A stretch of DNA of 34,004 nucleotides from Ardenticatenaceae bacterium (GTDB taxonomy: Bacteria > Chloroflexota > Anaerolineae > Promineifilales > Promineifilaceae). This document shows, in pieces, positions 30,115 to 34,004 of the stretch. The position numbers and the translations under genes are program-made. Below the pieces are notes generated by a model, which was given only the letters and a program-made list of their open reading frames with translations, made no database searches and was not told the origin of the DNA. Location: positions 1 to 34,004 of the forward strand of contig JACKBR010000049.1 of NCBI GenBank assembly GCA_020634495.1, read 5' to 3'. How positions within the stretch are numbered: the stretch's first letter is position 1; every line of letters begins with the position of its first letter.

Positions 30115-30708
30115 ATGACTGAATTGCAAATTGTTACCCTGCCCGATGAGGTGCTGCGTAAAAAAGCCCGACCCGTCACCAAATTTGACGACGGTCTGCA
30201 AACCCTTATCGACGATATGATTGAAACGATGCGCGCCGCCAACGGCGTCGGGCTGGCTGCTCCCCAAATTGGCCAGTCCATGCAGCTTGCCGTTATCGAA
30301 ACGCTGCCAAGAGCCGACGAAAATGGCGAAGACATTCCTGACTCCCGTGAATTATTCGTCATTGTGAATCCTCGCATTGTCTGGGAATCGCGGGAGGTGA
30401 TTGATGGCATTGAGGGCTGTCTTTCGATACCAGGTTATGTGGGCGAAGTGGAGCGAGCCTTTGCCGTGCGCGTTCGCGCTCAAGACCGTCGGGGCAAACC
30501 GCTCAAGCTGCGCCTGAAAGGGTGGGATGCACGCATCTTCCAGCATGAGATTGACCATTTGAACGGCGTGCTCTACATCGACAAGCTCACCGACCGCGAA
30601 AACTTCTGGACCGACGAGGAGTATTACAACATGCGGCAGGCGGAGCTGGAAGCGGAAGAAGAAGCAAGTGTGGAAGGGGAAACGGCCGTAACTGAAAACA
30701 GAGATTAG
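30115..30708 (+). CDS. def: Peptide deformylase
   Basis: A 197-residue metalloenzyme removing the N-formyl group from nascent proteins. Motif 1 is GVGLAAPQIG (near residue 43). Motif 2 is EGCLSIPG with the metal-binding Cys (near residue 101). Motif 3 is QHEIDHLNG with the two His ligands and catalytic Glu (near residue 143). I use ATG 30115 because the family sequence starts there; the frame is open further upstream only through a tandem repeat. The C-terminal 20 residues are an acidic extension that ends in ETAVTENRD, encoded by a GAAACGGCCGTAAC word. It probably heads a transcript with gatC, which begins 59 bases later. Confidence 0.95.
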   Translation: MTELQIVTLPDEVLRKKARPVTKFDDGLQTLIDDMIETMRAANGVGLAAPQIGQSMQLAVIETLPRADENGEDIPDSRELFVIVNPRIVWESREVIDGIEGCLSIPGYVGEVERAFAVRVRAQDRRGKPLKLRLKGWDARIFQHEIDHLNGVLYIDKLTDRENFWTDEEYYNMRQAELEAEEEASVEGETAVTENRD

Positions 30709-30767
30709 AGATTGGAGATTAGAGACTAAATCACTCTCCAATCTCCAGTCTCCCCAAAGGAAATTCC

Positions 30768-31070
30768 ATGTCGCTAACCCTCGCCGATGTTGAAAAAATC
30801 GCCCATCTGGCTCGCCTAGAACTGACCGAAGCGGAAAAAAAGCAGTACCTGGAGCAGCTTTCCGCCATTTTGCATTACGCCGAGCGGCTCAACGAGCTAG
30901 ACCTGACGGATATTCCCCCCACTTCCCACGCCATTGCCCAACAAAATATTATGCGCCCCGACGTCGCTGAACCATCGTTGCCGATGGATGACCTCCTCTT
31001 CAACGCCCCGCAGCAAAAAGAAAACCAGTTTGTGGTTCAGGCTGTGTTAGATGACGGAGGCAGTGCGTAA
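30768..31070 (+). CDS. gatC: Asp-tRNA(Asn)/Glu-tRNA(Gln) amidotransferase subunit C
   Basis: A 100-residue GatC. VEKIAHLARLELTEAEKKQY near the start, LSAILHYAERLNELDLTDIP in the middle and MRPDVAEPSLPMDDLLFNAP near the end are family hallmarks. It wraps around GatA in the GatCAB complex that converts Glu-tRNA(Gln) and Asp-tRNA(Asn) to the amidated forms. gatA follows 84 bases later, separated by a CCGCAGATT repeat. gatB is not in the window. The gene is intact, in contrast to gatA. The 30709-30760 gap contains a short AGATTGGAGA/TCTCCAATCT inverted repeat. Confidence 0.95.
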   Translation: MSLTLADVEKIAHLARLELTEAEKKQYLEQLSAILHYAERLNELDLTDIPPTSHAIAQQNIMRPDVAEPSLPMDDLLFNAPQQKENQFVVQAVLDDGGSA

Positions 31071-31080
31071 TTGTTCTAAC

Positions 31081-31113
31081 TTTTATCCGCAGATTACACA
31101 GATTTTGCAGATT
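31081..31113. repeat. CCGCAGATT intergenic repeat, copy 4
   Basis: TTTTATCCGCAGATTACACA followed by GATTTTGCAGATT. It is a degenerate member of the family seen at 11656, 12399 and 14154, inserted between gatC and gatA. Confidence 0.65.
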
Positions 31114-31154
31114 AAAAATCTGGTTAATTTGCGAAATCTTTGATTTTCTTTCCT

Positions 31155-32629
31155 ATGGATATTTCAAAACTTTCTCTAATTGAACTCCGGGCTGCGCTGC
31201 GGCGTGGCGAGATTAGCAGCGTGGCGGCCACCGAGGCGATGCTGGATCGCATTGTGGACGTGGACAACGACCTGCAAAGCTACCTCACCCTCACCGATGA
31301 GCTGGCGCTGGAGCAGGCCCAAGCCGCCGATGCACGGCTGGCTCAGGGCGAAAGTACGCCACTGCTGGGCGTGCCGGTGGCCGTCAAGGACATCATCTGC
31401 ACCGAGGGCGTGCCGACGACGGCAGGCAGCAAAAATCCTGGAAGGTTTTGTGCCGCCACGTATGATGCGTTTGTGGTGCAAAAGCTCAAAGGCCGCTGGA
31501 GCCGTGATCCTGGGCAAAACCAACACCGATGAATTCGCCCATGGGCTCCTCCACCGAAAACTTCGGCTTACTTCACGACGCGCAATCCGTGGGACCACGA
31601 GCGTGTGCCGGGCAGCAGCAGCAGCGGCAGCGCGGCGGCGGTGGCGGCGGGTCTGGCTTTACGCCGCGCTGGGTACAGACACGGGCGGCAGCGTGCGCCA
31701 GCCAGCGTCGTTTTGTGGCATCGCCAGGGGTTGCGACCGACATACAGCCGCATATCTCCCGCTGGGGTGTCGTTGCTTTTTGCCTCTACGCTGGACCAGG
31801 TGGGCACATTCGGCCGTACCGTCGCCGACACCACTGCCCTCTTCCAGGCCATCGCCGGGCACGATCCGAATGACAGCACTCGCTCGACGTGCCCGTGCCC
31901 GATTTTGAAGCGGCGCTGACGGGTGACATCAAAGGGCTGCGCGTGGGCGTGCCAAAGAAATATTTTATTGAGGATTGATGCGGAGGTGGAAACGGCCGTG
32001 CGCACCGCCATCGCCAAACTGGCAGAACTCGGGTGCGGAAATTGTAGAAATCAGCCTGCCGCACACCAGCTACGCCCTGCCCGTCTACTACCTCATCGCC
32101 CCGCCGAAGCCAGCGCCAACCTGGCCCGCTACGACGGCATCCGCTTTGGCCCGCGCGTCGTGAGGCAGCGACGCGATCGACAGCGTCAAAAAAGACCCGC
32201 GCGCCCTGTTTGGCCCGGAGGTGAAGCGGCGCATCATGCTGGGCACCTACGCCCTCAGCGCGGGCTACTATGATGAATATTACGGCCGTGCCCTCAAAGT
32301 GCGCACGCTGCTCAAGCAAGATTTCCTCAACGCCTTCCAGCAGGTGGACGTGATTGCCACACCCACCTCACCCACCACCGCCTTCAAAATTCGGCGAAAA
32401 CGTGGACGATCCGCTGGCGATGTACCTGCAAGACATCTTTACTCTGTCCGTCAACCTCAGCGCCAGCTGCGGTCTCTCCGTCCCCTGCGGCTTTGATAGC
32501 AAAGGTCTGCCCATCGGCCTCCAGCTCATAGGCAATGCCCTGCAAGAAGCCACCATCCTGAACGCTGCTTTTTCCTACGAGCAGGCAGCCAAATGGCACG
32601 AACAGTTGCCGATTCATGGTAAACTATGA
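31155..32629 (+). CDS. gatA: Asp-tRNA(Asn)/Glu-tRNA(Gln) amidotransferase subunit A, frame broken by many shifts
   Basis: GatA releases ammonia from glutamine for tRNA-dependent amidation. In-frame pieces appear in order in changing frames: [20 protein letters not shown] (with the catalytic Lys), [57 protein letters not shown] (catalytic Ser region), [35 protein letters not shown] and [20 protein letters not shown]. Shifts lie near 31433, 31455, 31487, 31535, 31560, 31655, 31725, 31890, 31970, 32035, 32100, 32160 and 32388. Total length fits the usual about 490 residues. The gene is normally essential where Gln-tRNA synthetase is absent, and every motif survives, so sequencing indels are more likely than true loss. 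Its stop overlaps the next start (ATGA). Confidence 0.85.
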
Positions 32630-33018
32630 AAGAACTGTCAGCGTCTGAGCGTTCACAAATAGTTGAAGCAATCATGGCTATGGGTGAAGGTATCCGTTGG
32701 AGGGCCGATAGCGCCGAACGACATTTGCGAAAACGGATTGCTCGTGGTCACTTGCCCACAACCGCCACGATGGAAGATTACGAGCGTGTGATTTATTCTG
32801 TTCTGCAAGATGAATCCGCTCAGGTTTTTCGCTACTGGTACAATCGCAAACCTTACTTAGCCTTGGTAACGGCCGTTCAATCTAGACAATGGTTGGTAAT
32901 GTTTTCTTATGATGGCGTGATGGAAACTGCTTTTATTATTGAACGCCCAAAGCAATATTTGAACAAACCTGGATTTGAAGAAATCGGGTCTTTGAGCGAG
33001 GTTCAACATGAGTTATAA
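32626..33018 (+). CDS. Hypothetical protein, possible toxin-like member of a coupled pair
   Basis: 130 residues, not firmly recognised. The central part ([17 protein letters not shown], then [20 protein letters not shown]) followed by strands ([33 protein letters not shown]) gives a helix-then-beta-sheet order. This order is reminiscent of small ribonuclease-like toxins with a His-Arg core and a terminal thre-ala-phe strand; I cannot go beyond resemblance. The start overlaps the gatA stop (ATGA) and the stop region overlaps the next gene by 11 bases, so it is translationally coupled on both sides. It is AT-richer than gatA, suggesting later arrival. Confidence 0.6.
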   Translation: MKELSASERSQIVEAIMAMGEGIRWRADSAERHLRKRIARGHLPTTATMEDYERVIYSVLQDESAQVFRYWYNRKPYLALVTAVQSRQWLVMFSYDGVMETAFIIERPKQYLNKPGFEEIGSLSEVQHEL

Positions 33019-33349
33019 GACATTATTAGCTGCTTATGAAGCAGATGTTCAATTTCCTGAAGCAAATGGGATGGAGCAGTTAGACATGCTGATGACTCGT
33101 AGTGAAATTGCCAAACACGAGCCACATTTATCTGATGAAGAACGGCAGCGTTTGTTGCAAGCAGACAAATTACTGCGGCAGCAGGCCCATTTGTTTTATA
33201 ACGCTATCAAAGATATTGCAGATTTAGCAAGCTGGCGGCGTGATGAAGATGTCCCCGCGACACATTGGTGGTGGTATCTTGATGTCATTACGCAAATGCA
33301 GCAGCAGACCCAAGCTCCTGAATCGAACCAAGTTTATATAAGCCCATAA
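33008..33349 (+). CDS. Hypothetical protein, partner of the preceding gene
   Basis: 113 residues, not recognised. It is soluble and mainly helical: LLAAYEADVQFPEANGMEQL, then LSDEERQRLLQADKLLRQQA, then WRRDEDVPATHWWWYLDVIT. It starts within the last codons of the preceding gene (11-base overlap), the arrangement usual for interacting protein pairs including toxin-antitoxin modules. If so, this acidic-helical protein would be the antitoxin-like partner, which is inference only. It ends 35 bases before the nucleotidyltransferase start. Confidence 0.6.
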   Translation: MSYKTLLAAYEADVQFPEANGMEQLDMLMTRSEIAKHEPHLSDEERQRLLQADKLLRQQAHLFYNAIKDIADLASWRRDEDVPATHWWWYLDVITQMQQQTQAPESNQVYISP

Positions 33350-33384
33350 ATTAACGAACAACATCCCCAAACAACGGAGACACA

Positions 33385-34004
33385 ATGAAAATCATCATCC
33401 CCCTCGCTGGTTTTGGCACCCGGATGCGGCCGCACACCTGGAGCCGCGCCAAGCCGCTGCTGAACGTGGCGGGCAACACCATCATTGGTCATTTGCTGAA
33501 TTTAATGGCGGAAATCACCACGGAAGAGGTGATTTTTGTGGTGGGCTACAAGGGTGACGAGATTGAAGCGTGGATTCGCGAATATTATCCGCATCTGAAC
33601 GCCCATTTCGTGATTCAGGAAGAAGCGCTGGGGCAGGCGCACGCCATCTGGATGTGCCGTGATTTTTTGGATGAGGGCGAGGTGCTGGTGGCTTTTGGCG
33701 ACGGCATTGTGGATGCGAAGTATACGGAGATTGCCGAGCCGGGTGTGAATGGCGTGATTTTGGTACAGGAGATGGAAGATCCGCGTACCTTTGGCGTGGC
33801 GGTGACGGATGAAAATGACGTGGTGCATGATTTTATCGAGAAGCCAGCTGGCTTTGAGCATAAGCAGGTGCTGGCGGGAATTTACTGGTTTAAGAACGGC
33901 CGTTCCCTCCGCAGCGCCATCCAAACCATCATCGAACAGGATCGACGCACCAAGGGCGAGTTTTATCTGGTGGATGCCTACAAGGTGCTGCTAGAGCAGG
34001 GTGC
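33385..34004 (+). CDS. Sugar-phosphate nucleotidyltransferase, N-terminal part
   Basis: 206 codons are present before the right edge. The start MKIIIPLAGFGTRMRPHTWS, followed by RAKPLLNVAG, is the nucleotide-binding signature of NDP-sugar pyrophosphorylases (GxGTRxxPxTxxxxKPxxxVxG). Further on, ALGQAHAIW, LVAFGDGIVD (metal-binding Asp), DFIEKPAG and AGIYWFKN match RmlA/GlmU-like enzymes. It makes an NDP-sugar from sugar-1-phosphate and NTP for polysaccharide, glycan or compatible-solute synthesis. The sugar specificity cannot be told from this part. A GGAG ribosome site at 33376-33379 supports ATG 33385. It begins a new block downstream of the unknown pair. Confidence 0.9.
   Translation, partial: MKIIIPLAGFGTRMRPHTWSRAKPLLNVAGNTIIGHLLNLMAEITTEEVIFVVGYKGDEIEAWIREYYPHLNAHFVIQEEALGQAHAIWMCRDFLDEGEVLVAFGDGIVDAKYTEIAEPGVNGVILVQEMEDPRTFGVAVTDENDVVHDFIEKPAGFEHKQVLAGIYWFKNGRSLRSAIQTIIEQDRRTKGEFYLVDAYKVLLEQG

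Larger units (their letters stand above)
1688..33903. repeat. Highly iterated palindrome ACGGCCGT (about 50 copies)
   Basis: The 8-bp palindrome occurs about 50 times across the window by eye, for example at about 1690, 3743, 6619, 9733, 14219, 18619, 23399, 25609, 27942, 30681 and 33897. Many copies extend to AACGGCCGTT, and some to GAAACGGCCGTTTC. Near-matches with one changed end base (TCGGCCGT, ACGGCCGC, GCGGCCGT) add over a dozen. Almost all lie inside genes, on either strand, with no fixed spacing. This is a HIP1-like genome signature, not a mobile element. Confidence 0.9.

Noticed and set aside
1..34004. tRNA, rRNA, integrase or transposase genes marking an island.
   Set aside because: No tRNA cloverleaf, rRNA or recombinase/transposase motif was seen on either strand, so the accessory stretch at 6.5-12.4 kb cannot be tied to a known mobile element.

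Overview
The window is about 34 kb of moderately GC-rich bacterial DNA, and aroA at the left edge and a sugar nucleotidyltransferase at the right edge are both cut off. My best guess is a member of the Chloroflexota (Anaerolineae/Caldilineae-like). The basis is the mix of families: a two-domain PRC-barrel protein, Ig-like/LysM and FHA single-pass proteins, a Thr-Pro-rich anchored roadblock-like protein beside a Ras-like GTPase, a Memo-family protein and an M1 lipoprotein peptidase. This is inference from family resemblance; there is no rRNA here.

Layout. 1-3771 (minus): one compact operon, DUF368 - DedA - HAD hydrolase - SEC-C protein - aroA, the last three joined by ATGA overlaps. 4244-6253 (minus): acyl-CoA dehydrogenase and a PRC-barrel protein. 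6519-12391 (plus): an accessory stretch holding a MerB-like gene with an in-frame TGA, HicAB, a decayed second copy of the MerB-like gene, a methyltransferase-like gene, a 5' fragment of an ADP-forming acetate-CoA ligase gene, a small membrane protein, the full but heavily frameshifted ligase gene, and VapBC. 12696-15646: a Memo-family protein (minus) and an M1 peptidase lipoprotein (plus). 15713-22503 (minus): a signalling operon with an anti-sigma-like protein, MscS channel, two coiled-coil proteins sharing an N-terminal motif, Ras-like GTPase, histidine kinase, response regulator and, after a structured gap, an ECF sigma factor. 22783-24831 (plus): two membrane-anchored proteins. 24960-26091 (minus): a small unknown and an FHA protein. 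26186-34004 (plus): DUF952 protein, GH13 enzyme, cyclic-nucleotide-binding/PH-like membrane protein, peptide deformylase, GatC, a frameshifted GatA, a coupled pair of small unknowns, and a nucleotidyltransferase.

The most exciting item is the gene at 6519-7199. Its in-frame TGA (codon 154) aligns with the second catalytic cysteine of organomercurial lyase MerB. It is followed at about the E. coli distance by a hairpin with a GGTC loop, as in bacterial SECIS elements. I infer a selenocysteine-containing MerB-like enzyme. A decayed second copy at 7901-8224 keeps 89 bp around the TGA and hairpin perfectly identical.

The second is a genome-style signature: the 8-bp palindrome ACGGCCGT occurs about 50 times by eye in 34 kb, against less than one expected, nearly always inside genes. 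It resembles the HIP1 phenomenon of cyanobacteria. Separate families of intergenic repeats (CCGCAGATT units, CCACAGAG/CCGCAAAG units, several long inverted repeats) fill most gaps, and one CCGCAGATT unit encodes part of a lipoprotein signal peptide.

Two genes (acetate-CoA ligase and gatA) carry about ten frameshifts each although all pieces are conserved and total lengths are normal. I suspect locally poor consensus sequence rather than real decay, at least for gatA.
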